Positions 7,111 to 16,459 of a DNA stretch of 42,165 nucleotides are shown here, in pieces. The notes beneath the pieces are model-generated. The model worked only from the letters and a program-made list of their open reading frames with translations. It made no database searches and was not told the origin of the DNA. The position numbers and the translations under genes are program-made. Source of the DNA: an uncultured Flavobacteriales bacterium (GTDB lineage Bacteria > Bacteroidota > Bacteroidia > Flavobacteriales > Crocinitomicaceae); assembly GCA_946480815.1 (NCBI GenBank), contig CAMLLB010000031.1, forward strand, positions 1-42,165. Reading direction: 5' to 3'. How positions within the stretch are numbered: the stretch's first letter is position 1; the number at the start of each line of letters is the position of its first letter.

Positions 7111-9378
7111 TTAGTTATTCTGCAACTTGATGAGGTTCAATGCAGATCCTGCTCTAAACCAATCAATCTGTTGTTCATTGTAAGTATGGTTCAATTTGAT
7201 GTTTTCTTTCGAACCGTCTGCATGGACAATTTCCAAGGTCAATTGTCTTCCCGGGGCAAAATCAACCAGATCAATGAAGTTAAATGTATCGTCTTCCCTG
7301 ATCTTGTCATAATCTGCTTCATTTGCAAAAGTCAATCCCAGCATCCCCTGTTTCTTCAGATTGGTTTCGTGGATACGCGCAAACGATTTCACAATTACCG
7401 CACGAACTCCCAAATGACGCGGTTCCATTGCCGCATGTTCACGGGAAGAACCTTCCCCGTAGTTGTGATCTCCCACAACAATTGATGGAATGCCCGCGTT
7501 TTTGTATGCGCGTTGTACTGCCGGTACTTCACCCGTTGAACCTGTCAATTGATTCACCACCTCGTTTGCTTTTCCATTGAATGCATTTTCAGCACCGATC
7601 AGCATGTTATTGGAGATATTATCTAGGTGACCACGGTAACGCAACCACGGACCGGCCATGGAAATGTGGTCGGTGGTACATTTTCCTTTTGCTTTGATCA
7701 GCAATTTTGCACCCAGGATATTTTGCCGGTCCCAAGCCGGGAACGATTCCAGGAGCTGCAAGCGGGTGGATTCCGGTTTTACAATTACTTCCACATTTGA
7801 GCCATCTTCGGCAGGTGCCTGGTAGCCCGGATCTTCTACATCAAATCCTTTGGTTGGAAGTTCATCTCCATGCGGCGGAAGCAATTTCACCTGCTCACCT
7901 TTGTCGTTTGTCAAGGTATCGGTTAAAGGATTAAATCCTAAATCACCGGCGATTGCCAGCGCCGCAACCATTTCAGGAGAAGTTACGAATGCGTGTGTAT
8001 TCGGGTTACCGTCTGCTCTTTTGGAGAAGTTGCGGTTGAATGAGTGAACGATCGTGTTTTTCTCCTGCTTATCTGCTCCTTCACGATCCCACTGACCAAT
8101 ACAAGGCCCGCAGGCATTGGTAAAGATCTTCGTTCCCATCTTCTCGAACGTTGCAATGATGCCGTCGCGCTCAATGGTATAACGCACCTGCTCGGAACCC
8201 GGGTTGATCCCGAATTCTGCTTTCGGAGTAATTCCGTGTTTCACGGCTTGCTCCACGATCGAAGCAGCACGCGACATATCTTCGTAGGAAGAGTTGGTAC
8301 AGGATCCGATCAGACCCCACTCAACCTTCAGCGGCCATCCGTTTTCAATGGCTGCAGCTTTCATTTTTGAAACCGGCGTTCCGCGATCCGGAGTAAACGG
8401 CCCGTTGATATGCGGCTCCAATGTATCCAGGTTGATCTCAATCAATTCGTCAAAATAATTTGCAGGATTTGCATATACTTCCGGATCACCTGTTAAATGC
8501 TCAGCAATTTGATCCGCCAAAGCAACTACTTCTGCCCTTCCGGTTGCATTTAAGTAACGGCGCATCGAATCGTCGTAACCAAATGTGGAAGTGGTAGCTC
8601 CGATTTCCGCACCCATGTTACAGATCGTTCCTTTCCCGGTACACGACAAAGAGATCGCTCCGTCGCCGAAATATTCAACAACGGCACCGGTTCCACCTTT
8701 TACGGTAAGAATATCCGCAACTTTCAGGATCACATCTTTTGCAGAGGTCCAGCCGCTCAACTTCCCGGTCAGTTTCACACCGATCAGTTTCGGGAATTTC
8801 AATTCCCATGGCATTCCAGCCATCACGTCCACCGCATCGGCACCACCGACACCAATGGCGATCATTCCCAATCCACCGCCATTTACGGTATGCGAATCCG
8901 TTCCGATCATCATTCCTCCCGGGAAAGCATAATTCTCCAGCATGACCTGGTGGATGATCCCGGCTCCGGGTTTCCAGAAACCGATCCCGTATTTATTGGA
9001 GATAGACGACAGGAAGTTGAACACCTCGTTATTTTCATTCAATGAGCGTTGTAAATCGGCAGAAGCGCCAATTTTTGCCTGGATGAGGTGGTCTGCGTGA
9101 ACCGTTGACGGAACAGCCACTTTCTTTTTTCCGGCCTGCATGAACTGCAATAAGGCCATTTGAGCCGTTGCGTCCTGCATGGTTACACGGTCAGGGGCAA
9201 AATCAACATAGGATTTCCCACGCTCGTGAACAACCGTCGCATTTCCATCCCACAGATGGGCGTATAATATCTTTTCTGTCAAAGTCAGGGGGCGACCAAC
9301 AACCTTTCTTGCAGCAGCTACGCGTTCAGGATATGCAGCGTAGACTTTTTGGATCATGTCTAAATCGAAAACAGCCAT
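7111..9378 (-). CDS. acnA: aconitate hydratase, AcnA/mitochondrial type
   Basis: Interconverts citrate and isocitrate in the TCA cycle through a [4Fe-4S] cluster. The cluster ligands are visible: Cys360 in [10 protein letters not shown], and Cys423 and Cys426 in ACGPCIG; the 63- and 3-residue spacings match the mitochondrial enzyme. Substrate-loop motifs [12 protein letters not shown] and the domain 4 swivel with [15 protein letters not shown] are also present. I chose the ATG at 9378 ([13 protein letters not shown]) over the in-frame ATG at 9411, because relatives start there and the extra 11 residues look non-native. Length is then 755 residues, normal for this type. A second, AcnB-type aconitase lies 4 kb away on the same strand. 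Confidence 0.95.
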   Translation of the reverse strand: MAVFDLDMIQKVYAAYPERVAAARKVVGRPLTLTEKILYAHLWDGNATVVHERGKSYVDFAPDRVTMQDATAQMALLQFMQAGKKKVAVPSTVHADHLIQAKIGASADLQRSLNENNEVFNFLSSISNKYGIGFWKPGAGIIHQVMLENYAFPGGMMIGTDSHTVNGGGLGMIAIGVGGADAVDVMAGMPWELKFPKLIGVKLTGKLSGWTSAKDVILKVADILTVKGGTGAVVEYFGDGAISLSCTGKGTICNMGAEIGATTSTFGYDDSMRRYLNATGRAEVVALADQIAEHLTGDPEVYANPANYFDELIEINLDTLEPHINGPFTPDRGTPVSKMKAAAIENGWPLKVEWGLIGSCTNSSYEDMSRAASIVEQAVKHGITPKAEFGINPGSEQVRYTIERDGIIATFEKMGTKIFTNACGPCIGQWDREGADKQEKNTIVHSFNRNFSKRADGNPNTHAFVTSPEMVAALAIAGDLGFNPLTDTLTNDKGEQVKLLPPHGDELPTKGFDVEDPGYQAPAEDGSNVEVIVKPESTRLQLLESFPAWDRQNILGAKLLIKAKGKCTTDHISMAGPWLRYRGHLDNISNNMLIGAENAFNGKANEVVNQLTGSTGEVPAVQRAYKNAGIPSIVVGDHNYGEGSSREHAAMEPRHLGVRAVIVKSFARIHETNLKKQGMLGLTFANEADYDKIREDDTFNFIDLVDFAPGRQLTLEIVHADGSKENIKLNHTYNEQQIDWFRAGSALNLIKLQNN

Positions 9379-9673
9379 TTCATAATATTTGGTTCTGTTA
9401 AATTTAAGCATTTAAAAAATCAGATGTTCTATATAATTCTTATAAATGCATAGATTTTTTCGATGCCGCCGAATGCTATTACAAATTATTCCTTACTTTA
9501 GTTTAACCTAAGCTTATAGCTACGAACAACTTAAATGCTGTACGCTTTTACTTTGAACAACTGCTTAAATGGAACAAATGAACAAAAGCCTTACGCTTGC
9601 CACCAACTTTACACTTAAATCCTGAAGAATGAACTACTCAAAAACAACATCATTTCATGCCCATCTGCGTAAG

Positions 9674-12178
9674 ATGAAATTACTTTTATGTATCCCGGCA
9701 TTATTATTTACTTCTTTAACTTTCGCGCAAAAAACTGCTTCCGAAATTTCCTATACACCAAATGGGATATTTGATCAAGTTTTCGATAATGAAGGTCGTG
9801 TTTATGCATTATCTGATATTCAAATAAGCAAACCGCATTTAAATAAAGGCGAAAACGTAACTGTAAAATCGACTCCTTTTAATGCAGGTATTTTTGAGAT
9901 CTATTTTGAAAGCGGAAGCGGGATGGAAACTGTTGGTGATCCGCAGCATGATCAAAGAAGAGCCATCATCCTTCAAGCATTTCAGGATATTTCTGACTTT
10001 ATAAATACACCGCTAAAAGATGTTGGAAATACAAACAAGGTGAAATTTTGGGTCCGAAATCCAACTACCATGGGTTTACCGGCAAACGCAGCAGGCTCAG
10101 CGAGTGCCTTTTATAGTTTTCCAAACTATTCAGCGGCACTTAGTTCGCAAAGTCTGGACATTAAAGGTATTCTGGATAATGAAGTTTGGAAAACCATCCA
10201 TACCGGAGTTGATTCATACACAAATACTGTTTTCCCCATTTTTAATACCAATGCTACCGGTAATTTCTATCATGGTTGGGCATGTTTCAATTTTGCAGGA
10301 ACTGTAAACTGGAATTTAGATTATACTAAATACAATCCTGCGACAGCTTACCCCACAAATTATACGGATTTCTATTCGACCATCATTCATGAAGTTACTC
10401 ACACCCTGGGTTTTAATAGTCTAATCAGGTACAACGGATACAGTACGTTTATGTTTTATTCGGGTAATTATTACACGAGATACGATAAGTTCTTAAAAAC
10501 AAGTACCGATCAACCATTACTTACAAACAATCCTGCAACAGGTGGGCAAATGTATAATTACGGCTTCAATCCAAGTGTACCCACTAGTGTGCTGTACCCA
10601 AGCTGCGGATTGACTCCGCCCGAATACCAGGGAAATAGTGGTTCATATAACTGTTCGATTTCTTTAAAATATGCAGGCGGTACTACAGCACCCGTTTACA
10701 ATCCTCCTTGTTTTGAAAATGGCAGCAGTCTAAGCCATTTTGAAGATGCCTGCTACAATGGTAATACGAACGATCAATTTTTTATGATGAGCGACAGAGC
10801 GTCAGGTCTTTTTGCAAAAAGAACTTTAACAAGTGAAGAAAGACAGGTATTGTGTGACATTGGTTATAGCGTCAAAGGCACTTTTGGCAATCCGGGTAAT
10901 TTTACCTACAAAGATTACGGTGTAAGTGCTTGTACAGGAATTTCAGTTGGAGGAGTGAATGATGGATTCTCTAATGGAACGTTTGTTTATCAGGGTAACT
11001 CAGGAACAGACATTACTATTAATGGTATACTGAATAATGATTACACCGGCGGTTCAACATCGGATTTAAGATTTGAGTTTGTTCAGGATATATATGACCC
11101 GAACGCAACCATATCTGGTGCCACTACTGCTTCATTTACCTTTAAATCGTTTGTTCCGGGTGTTCATTTGCTCCGCTACGTACCTTATGACATCGCAACG
11201 GGGCATCGCGGAAACATTACTTACATTTATGTAAATGTTTTAAATAATTGTAACATTGATACAATCACCAGCTTAGTTAAAAACGGTGATTTTGAGGAAC
11301 ACAATTTTGCTCCTGACGATGCAAGTCAAATCTATAAAGCATGCGGTTGGAACAACGCAAGTTATGTACCTTCAGCGGAATACCATAATTCAGATGCCAC
11401 ATCAGCGAGTTTTGGTGTTCCAACAAACATGTTCGGTTATCAGGCTGATAATACTAATGGAAATCATGCCTATGCCGGTATGTACATATCTCCAAACAGA
11501 CCCAATTTTTTAGAAAATGTTTATAGTGAATCCATCAAAACCGAATTAACTCACGCTTTAGTCCCTAATGCAGAATACCAATTAAAATTTGACGTATCAT
11601 TGGCTGAAGATTACCCATTGAACGGAATTAAATTTCAGGCACTCATTTCCGATGTCAATTTTGAAATAGCAACGGGAGGAATTATTCCAATATCGAACAT
11701 TACTCCGGATAAAGTGTTTTTGACAAATTCGACCTTTTCAGACTCTTCTTCGGCAACTAACTGGGAAACAATTTCTTTTACGTTCACCACAGGTACCAAC
11801 CCCAATTTAAAATACCTCTACATCGGCGGATTAAGTAATGTACAATTTAAAGTTACATCCGGAACAGAAACTTATTTTTATGTAGACAATGTTTCACTAA
11901 CGCGCATAGATGATCTTGGAACCTCTGATTTAAACTTCGAAGGCAACGACATCTTGCTTTTTCCAAATCCTGCCCAATCCATAATCACCATTAGAAACCC
12001 GAATTCAACCATAAAATCTATTGAATTATATGATTTGGAAGGAAGAATTTTGAGAAAGGAAGAAGTCAACAAAACGGATTTAGACATTGAACTATCAAAC
12101 TACCAATCGGGAACTTATATCATTAAGATAAAGACCAATAACGGAACTGTATTTAGAAAATTTATTAAGAACCAATAA
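9674..12178 (+). CDS. secreted zinc metalloprotease-like protein with type IX sorting domain
   Basis: An 834-residue protein counted from the ATG at 9674, which gives a clean signal peptide (MKLLLCIPALLFTSLTFAQ); the longer frame opens at 9629. Residue 239 starts HEVTH, an HExxH zinc-binding motif, in IIHEVTHTLGF. Downstream are Cys-rich segments (about residues 310-375) and beta-sandwich-like regions, and the last 75 residues (LFPNPAQSIITI ... GTYIIKIKTNNGTVFRKF) are a type A C-terminal domain for type IX secretion. The likely product is a surface or extracellular protease. It is flanked by acnA on one side and the acnB-tail fragment on the other, and ends at a bidirectional terminator. Confidence 0.85.
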   Translation: MKLLLCIPALLFTSLTFAQKTASEISYTPNGIFDQVFDNEGRVYALSDIQISKPHLNKGENVTVKSTPFNAGIFEIYFESGSGMETVGDPQHDQRRAIILQAFQDISDFINTPLKDVGNTNKVKFWVRNPTTMGLPANAAGSASAFYSFPNYSAALSSQSLDIKGILDNEVWKTIHTGVDSYTNTVFPIFNTNATGNFYHGWACFNFAGTVNWNLDYTKYNPATAYPTNYTDFYSTIIHEVTHTLGFNSLIRYNGYSTFMFYSGNYYTRYDKFLKTSTDQPLLTNNPATGGQMYNYGFNPSVPTSVLYPSCGLTPPEYQGNSGSYNCSISLKYAGGTTAPVYNPPCFENGSSLSHFEDACYNGNTNDQFFMMSDRASGLFAKRTLTSEERQVLCDIGYSVKGTFGNPGNFTYKDYGVSACTGISVGGVNDGFSNGTFVYQGNSGTDITINGILNNDYTGGSTSDLRFEFVQDIYDPNATISGATTASFTFKSFVPGVHLLRYVPYDIATGHRGNITYIYVNVLNNCNIDTITSLVKNGDFEEHNFAPDDASQIYKACGWNNASYVPSAEYHNSDATSASFGVPTNMFGYQADNTNGNHAYAGMYISPNRPNFLENVYSESIKTELTHALVPNAEYQLKFDVSLAEDYPLNGIKFQALISDVNFEIATGGIIPISNITPDKVFLTNSTFSDSSSATNWETISFTFTTGTNPNLKYLYIGGLSNVQFKVTSGTETYFYVDNVSLTRIDDLGTSDLNFEGNDILLFPNPAQSIITIRNPNSTIKSIELYDLEGRILRKEEVNKTDLDIELSNYQSGTYIIKIKTNNGTVFRKFIKNQ

Positions 12179-12214
12179 GTTTATCTTACATAAAACTGGT
12201 TTTAAGCCAACAAA

Positions 12215-12256
12215 AAAGCCCCGCACTTCGACTACGCTCAGTGACCGGGGCTTTTC
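12215..12256. terminator. bidirectional terminator carrying a half palindromic repeat (family B)
   Basis: AAAAGCCCCG ... CGGGGCTTTT form a 10-bp stem that can act for the protease gene (+) and for the acnB fragment (-). The loop holds CACTTCGACTACGCTCAGTG, nearly the same as one arm of the repeat at 32161-32221. The flanks resemble the acnB terminator at 13401, so it appears to be a duplicated copy of that terminator with a different loop. Confidence 0.7.
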
Positions 12257-12273
12257 AATTATTATAAGCACTA

Positions 12274-12414
12274 TTAATTCGCCAACAGCTTGTGTGAAGG
12301 AGCAAACTTCGTTAAGTTGATTCCTTCTACCGCCTTTTTGTATTCTTCGATGGATGGTGTTCTACCCAAGATCGTGGAAAGAACTACCACCGGTGTAGAC
12401 GAAAGCAAAAATTC
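12274..12414 (-). pseudogene. duplicated 3' end of acnB (fragment)
   Basis: The minus strand encodes the same last 44 residues as AcnB (from LLSSTPVVVLSTILGRT to SHKLLAN) but has no acnB body upstream. Against 13448-13588 I count 12 differences in 141 bases. The first 57 bases from the stop codon are identical and all changes lie further upstream; within the 44 matching codons the changes are silent. Similarity ends at 12414, where an unrelated sequence begins. It is not a functional aconitase. It looks like a displaced 3' end left by an insertion event or by an old tandem duplication. Confidence 0.85.
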
Positions 12415-12446
12415 AGACCGGTTTTTTGAGTTGTACCTGGATTTGA

Positions 12447-12560
12447 AAAAAAGCCCGATTCCTGAATATTTCCCAATCGCAAAACCAACTGGAAGAACTG
12501 GCCAGGGAAATTTACGTGGAGCTGACGACACATTGGTCTACTTTGAATAACAATCATTAA
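12447..12560 (+). pseudogene. remnant of a coding 3' end, probably frameshifted
   Basis: In one plus-strand frame the sequence reads as a plausible protein C-terminus (SQNQLEELAREIYVELTTHW, then a stop at 12558-12560). It is preceded by a TGA at 12444, while the neighbouring frame reads RFFELYLDLKKSP just upstream. Shifting between these two frames would give one continuous amphipathic helix-rich sequence. There is no start codon. I read it as the decayed tail of a lost gene at the junction with the acnB fragment; the family is not recognised. Confidence 0.4.
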
Positions 12561-12628
12561 TCCTTGAATGACAGTTTTTCGTAAATTCAACTTTGGTTAT
12601 AACAATGGTGTAAATCACAAAGTTCTAA

Positions 12629-13387
12629 ATGGAATACGATAAACTAGGTATAGCAATAATCCAGTCGCTCCCAAGTAATGAAAAGCAAACTGGTAAAGAA
12701 TTGCATGATGTAACAATAAAGTATATTCAATTTGAGAAACCATCTTTAGAAAATGATTTCTACGATGTAAATAATAAAAATGAATTTTTTGAGGTTCTAA
12801 ATAAAATTATCATAATTGCTAAAGAGGAGAATAAATTCTTTTTCCTGCACTTTGAAACTCATGGTAACGACGAAGGAATCGGTCTTAAAAATGGTGAATT
12901 AGTTTCTTGGTTCGAACTACTGCCTATTTTTAGAGAATTAAACATTCTCTATAAAAATAATCTAAGCATACATTTAGCTGTCTGCGAAGGAAATAGTTTA
13001 ATTAGAGCGATAGACCCGCTCGACAGATCTCCCTTTGCTTTTATTGTTGGGAGTTTTGAAAAAATTTATAATTATGATATTTTGAATGCCTTTGAGGTTT
13101 TTTATAAAAGCTTTTTCATTGACTTCAATTTAATTAATGCGTTTCAGCAAATGAAATCAGTTTCGCATAAAAGTGATTTCTCAATAATTAGCGCATGGCA
13201 AATCATTGATATGATATCTGACATGGCAGAAAAAGTCAATGACAAACAAAGAATTCTAGAGACTTTTGATGAAGTATTTAAAAGCTCGAAAGACACCGAA
13301 GAAATAATTAAAAATCATAGAACAGAAATTGTTAAAATCCTAGATGAACTTACAATCAAAAAAGAGTTTTTCTTAATGATCGATTAA
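12629..13387 (+). CDS. caspase/CHAT-like peptidase-fold protein
   Basis: A 252-residue protein without signal peptide or membrane segment. A caspase-like His-Cys dyad is visible: hydrophobic strand KFFFLHFETHGN with His78-Gly, then NGELVSWFELLPIF, then strand NLSIHLAVCEGN with Cys119. The 41-residue spacing and the strand-H-G ... strand-C order fit the C14/CHAT fold. Residues after about 180 are helical and charged and resemble no known effector domain. The gene is clearly more AT-rich than its neighbours and sits between acnB and a duplicated acnB tail, so it was probably acquired. Proteolysis and a defence or cell-death role are inference; the exact family is unknown to me. Confidence 0.6.
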   Translation: MEYDKLGIAIIQSLPSNEKQTGKELHDVTIKYIQFEKPSLENDFYDVNNKNEFFEVLNKIIIIAKEENKFFFLHFETHGNDEGIGLKNGELVSWFELLPIFRELNILYKNNLSIHLAVCEGNSLIRAIDPLDRSPFAFIVGSFEKIYNYDILNAFEVFYKSFFIDFNLINAFQQMKSVSHKSDFSIISAWQIIDMISDMAEKVNDKQRILETFDEVFKSSKDTEEIIKNHRTEIVKILDELTIKKEFFLMID

Positions 13388-13400
13388 TACTTTATAAAAC

Positions 13401-13434
13401 AAAAAAGCCCGATCAAAATGACCGAGCTTTTCAT
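13401..13434 (-). terminator. terminator of acnB
   Basis: On the minus strand AAAGCTCGGT ... ATCGGGCTTT forms a stem with G-U pairs, followed by a run of T (AAAAAA on the plus strand at 13401). It lies shortly after the acnB stop and may also end the caspase-like transcript from the other side. Confidence 0.6.
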
Positions 13435-13447
13435 TTATTTTCATTTA

Positions 13448-16219
13448 TTAATTCGCCAACAGCTTGTGTGAAGGAGCAAACTTCGTTAAGTTGATTCCTT
13501 CTACTGCTTTTTTGTATTCTTCGATGGATGGTGTTCTGCCCAGAATAGTGGAAAGGACCACAACCGGTGTGGAAGAAAGCAAAGATTCTCCTTTTTTACC
13601 GTCTGCATCTTCTACTACGCGGCCCTGGAACAAGCGCGTGGAAGTTGCCATTACGGTATCTCCTTTTTCCGCTTTCTCCTGGTTACCCATGCATAGGTTA
13701 CATCCCGGACGCTCTAAGTACAACATGTTTTCGTACTTCGTACGCGCTTCGCCTTTCGGTGCATCGTCGTTGAACTCGAAGCCGGAGTATTTCTGCAATA
13801 CTTCCCAGTCGCCTTCTGCTTTCAACTCGTCTACAATATTATAAGTAGGAGGAGCAACAACCAACGGAGCTTTGAATTCCACTTTCCCGTTTTGTGCTTC
13901 TACGTTCTTCAGCATTTGCGCCAGGATCTTCATATCGCCCTTGTGCACCATGCACGAACCGATAAATCCAAGGTCTACTTTCTTATCGCCGCCGTAGAAT
14001 GACAACGGACGGATCGTATCATGTGTATAACGCTTGGAAACGTCTTTGTTGTTTACATCCGGGTCAGCGATCATCGGCTCAGCAATCTGATCCAAATCAA
14101 CTACTACTTCCGCGTAATATTTCGCGTTTGCATCCGGAGTCAAAGCCGGTTTCTCACCCGATTTGATCTCAGCAATACGCTTGTCTGCTTTGTTGATCAA
14201 TCCCTGAAGGACCTGGCGCTCGTTGTCCATTCCTTTGTCGATCATGATCTGGATGCGGCTTTTCGCAATTTCCAATGATTCGATCAAGGTATCGTCTTCC
14301 GAAATACAGATCGAAGCTTTCGCTTTCATTTCTGCAGTCCAGTCTGTAAAGGTAAACGCCTGGTCAGCCGTCAATGTCCCGATATGAACCTCGATAACAC
14401 GGCCCTGGAATACGTTCTCACCACCAAACTGGTGAAGCATTTGAGCTTGTGTAGCGTGAACCACATCGCGGAAATCCATGTAATCTTCCATGGTTCCCTT
14501 GAAAGTTACTTTCACCGATTCCGGGATCGGCATGGAAGCTTCACCGGTAGCCAATGCCAAAGCAACTGTTCCGGAGTCAGCACCGAAAGCAACTCCTTTC
14601 GACATACGTGTGTGTGAGTCACCACCAATGATGATCGCCCACTCGTCTACCGTGATATCGTTCAATACTTTGTGGATTACGTCCGTCATGGAATGGTACA
14701 CCCCTTTCGGGTCACGAGCCGTGATCAAACCGAAATCGTTCATGAACTTCATCAGTTTCGGGATGTTTGCCTGTGCTTTCTTATCCCAAACAGAAGCCGT
14801 GTGACATCCCGATTGGTACGCACCATCCACAATCGGAGAAATAATCGTTGCGGCCATGGACTCCAATTCCTGTGCAGTCATCAAACCGGTTGTATCCTGC
14901 GAACCAACGATGTTTACTTCTACGCGCACATCCGATCCTGCATGCAATACTTTTCCTGCAGTAACTCCGACTGCATTTCGGTTAAAGATTTTTTCTACAG
15001 CTGTCAATCCCTGTCCTTCCACAGAAACTTCTTTTGAAGGAGCGAATACGACCGGAGCTTCGATTCCCAAAGTTTTCGCTGCGAAAGTCTGGATCTTTTT
15101 ACCGAAGACGATCGCATAGGAACCACCCGCTTTGATGAATTCCATTTTCTGAGGAGTGAATGCTTTGGAAACATCAATCAACTCCTTATCTCCGTTGTAT
15201 AATTTTTTCGTTTTCGTATTAATTGTCAATACTGTTCCGGTAGCAACCGAATAAGCTTGCTCTAAAACCGGTTCATCATTCTCATCGCGAACCACGTTTC
15301 CGGCCTCGTCTGTCTTTTTTACCCAGTTTTTCAGGTCCAAACCGATACCACCTGTTACGTCAACAGTCGTCAGGAAGATCGGGGAAATCCCGTTTGTTCC
15401 TCCAACGATTGGCGCAAAGTTTACGAACGGTACATACGGACTTGCTTGTTTCCCCGTCCAAAGTGCTACGTTGTTCACACCCGACATACGCGATGAACCA
15501 ACACCCATTGTTCCTTTCTCAGCGATCAGCATCACCGATTTATCCGGGTGCTGCGCCTGCAAAGCTTTGATCTCTTCCTGTGCTTGCGGCGTGATCATAC
15601 ACTTACCGTGTAATTCACGGTCAGAACGTGAATGCGCCTGGTTCCCCGGAGACAATAAATCCGTTGAAATATCACCGATACCGGCAATATAAGTAACTAC
15701 TTTAATTTCTTCAGCCACTTCCGGAAGTTTCGTAAAGAACTCAGCCTTTGCGTAGCTTTCCAGAATCTCACGAGCGATTGCATTTCCTTCCTTGAAAGCT
15801 TCTTTCAAACGATCTGTATCTGCATCGTACAGGTAAACCTGTGTTTTCAATACATCGGCCGCTTGTTTTGCAATAGCTGCATCATGCCCTAAAGCCAGAT
15901 CAAGCAATACTTCAATAGAAGGACCACCTTTCATATGCGATAACAGTTCAAAAGCAAATGCTTGAGAAATTTCATTCACGATTGCTTCACCAAGGATAAT
16001 GTGCTTTAAAAATTTTGCCTTAATGATTGCAGCACTGGTAGTTCCCGGCAAGGTATTATAAATAAAAAACTTCAATGACTCTTCCCGATGCGGATTATTG
16101 ATGTCTTTGATTTGCTCAACGATTTCACTTAGTAATTCTGCACCATCGATTGGTTTCGGGTGAAGCCCCTGTGCTTTTCTCTCTTCAATTTCCTGAAGGT
16201 ATTCTTGATAGGTATTCAT
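13448..16219 (-). CDS. acnB: bifunctional aconitate hydratase 2 / 2-methylisocitrate dehydratase, AcnB type
   Basis: A TCA-cycle aconitase of the AcnB architecture, with an N-terminal HEAT-like domain (residues about 1-160) ahead of the swivel and catalytic domains. Cluster ligands are Cys756 (GFIGSCMVHKG), Cys840 and Cys843 (RPGCNLCMGN). Substrate-binding DSHTRMSKG and GSSRMSGVNN segments are present. I take the ATG at 16219 (MNTYQEYLQEIEERKAQGLH), giving 923 residues, because the upstream in-frame ATG at 16255 adds 12 residues absent from the family's usual start. The final 44 residues occur again at 12274-12414. Confidence 0.95.
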   Translation of the reverse strand: MNTYQEYLQEIEERKAQGLHPKPIDGAELLSEIVEQIKDINNPHREESLKFFIYNTLPGTTSAAIIKAKFLKHIILGEAIVNEISQAFAFELLSHMKGGPSIEVLLDLALGHDAAIAKQAADVLKTQVYLYDADTDRLKEAFKEGNAIAREILESYAKAEFFTKLPEVAEEIKVVTYIAGIGDISTDLLSPGNQAHSRSDRELHGKCMITPQAQEEIKALQAQHPDKSVMLIAEKGTMGVGSSRMSGVNNVALWTGKQASPYVPFVNFAPIVGGTNGISPIFLTTVDVTGGIGLDLKNWVKKTDEAGNVVRDENDEPVLEQAYSVATGTVLTINTKTKKLYNGDKELIDVSKAFTPQKMEFIKAGGSYAIVFGKKIQTFAAKTLGIEAPVVFAPSKEVSVEGQGLTAVEKIFNRNAVGVTAGKVLHAGSDVRVEVNIVGSQDTTGLMTAQELESMAATIISPIVDGAYQSGCHTASVWDKKAQANIPKLMKFMNDFGLITARDPKGVYHSMTDVIHKVLNDITVDEWAIIIGGDSHTRMSKGVAFGADSGTVALALATGEASMPIPESVKVTFKGTMEDYMDFRDVVHATQAQMLHQFGGENVFQGRVIEVHIGTLTADQAFTFTDWTAEMKAKASICISEDDTLIESLEIAKSRIQIMIDKGMDNERQVLQGLINKADKRIAEIKSGEKPALTPDANAKYYAEVVVDLDQIAEPMIADPDVNNKDVSKRYTHDTIRPLSFYGGDKKVDLGFIGSCMVHKGDMKILAQMLKNVEAQNGKVEFKAPLVVAPPTYNIVDELKAEGDWEVLQKYSGFEFNDDAPKGEARTKYENMLYLERPGCNLCMGNQEKAEKGDTVMATSTRLFQGRVVEDADGKKGESLLSSTPVVVLSTILGRTPSIEEYKKAVEGINLTKFAPSHKLLAN

Positions 16220-16437
16220 AAAGAAGACTTGCTTTTTGAAAGTTGTTTTTAACAATTTGTTCGCCGCGCGAATTTAGCTAAAAGCAATGGAATTCAAAAC
16301 ACAAAAGGAAGTTCGAAACTATCATTCCTATTTATTCAGATTGGTTCTAAATTAATTCGGAATTGCGAATGCCGAATTGCGAATTGTGAATTGGATTTTA
16401 CGATTCATCTCAGATGCGTTCACACATTAAAAATACT

Positions 16438-16445
16438 TAGTTTTG
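16438..16445 (+). promoter_or_regulatory. -7 promoter box (TAGTTTTG)
   Basis: A full TAnnTTTG match 14 bases before the ATG at 16460, downstream of a short direct repeat (GAATTGCGAAT twice at about 16360-16385). It supports the start at 16460 rather than the longer frame from 16391, which would place the box inside the gene. Confidence 0.55.
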
Positions 16446-16459
16446 CAAAAATTCATTCG

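Noticed and set aside
8585..8932. 115-codon plus-strand ORF inside acnA, and similar ones within acnB at 13464-13844 and 14490-14804
   Set aside because: They are antisense shadows of strongly conserved aconitase codons, with Pro/Ser-rich compositions typical of such shadows.
12274..12531. 85-codon minus-strand ORF that includes the acnB tail
   Set aside because: The first 40 residues are out-of-context sequence fused by chance to the duplicated acnB end; it is better described as a fragment than as a new gene.
12290..12550. 86-codon plus-strand ORF that crosses the acnB tail fragment
   Set aside because: Its first half is the reverse of the acnB 3' end and its second half is one of the two remnant frames; it has no coding signature of its own.
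16353..16393. Short direct repeat GAATTGCGAAT before the gene at 16460
   Set aside because: Simple AT-rich intergenic repeats of this type are common in Bacteroidota; only two units are present, and no unit length fits a CRISPR or phase-variation tract.
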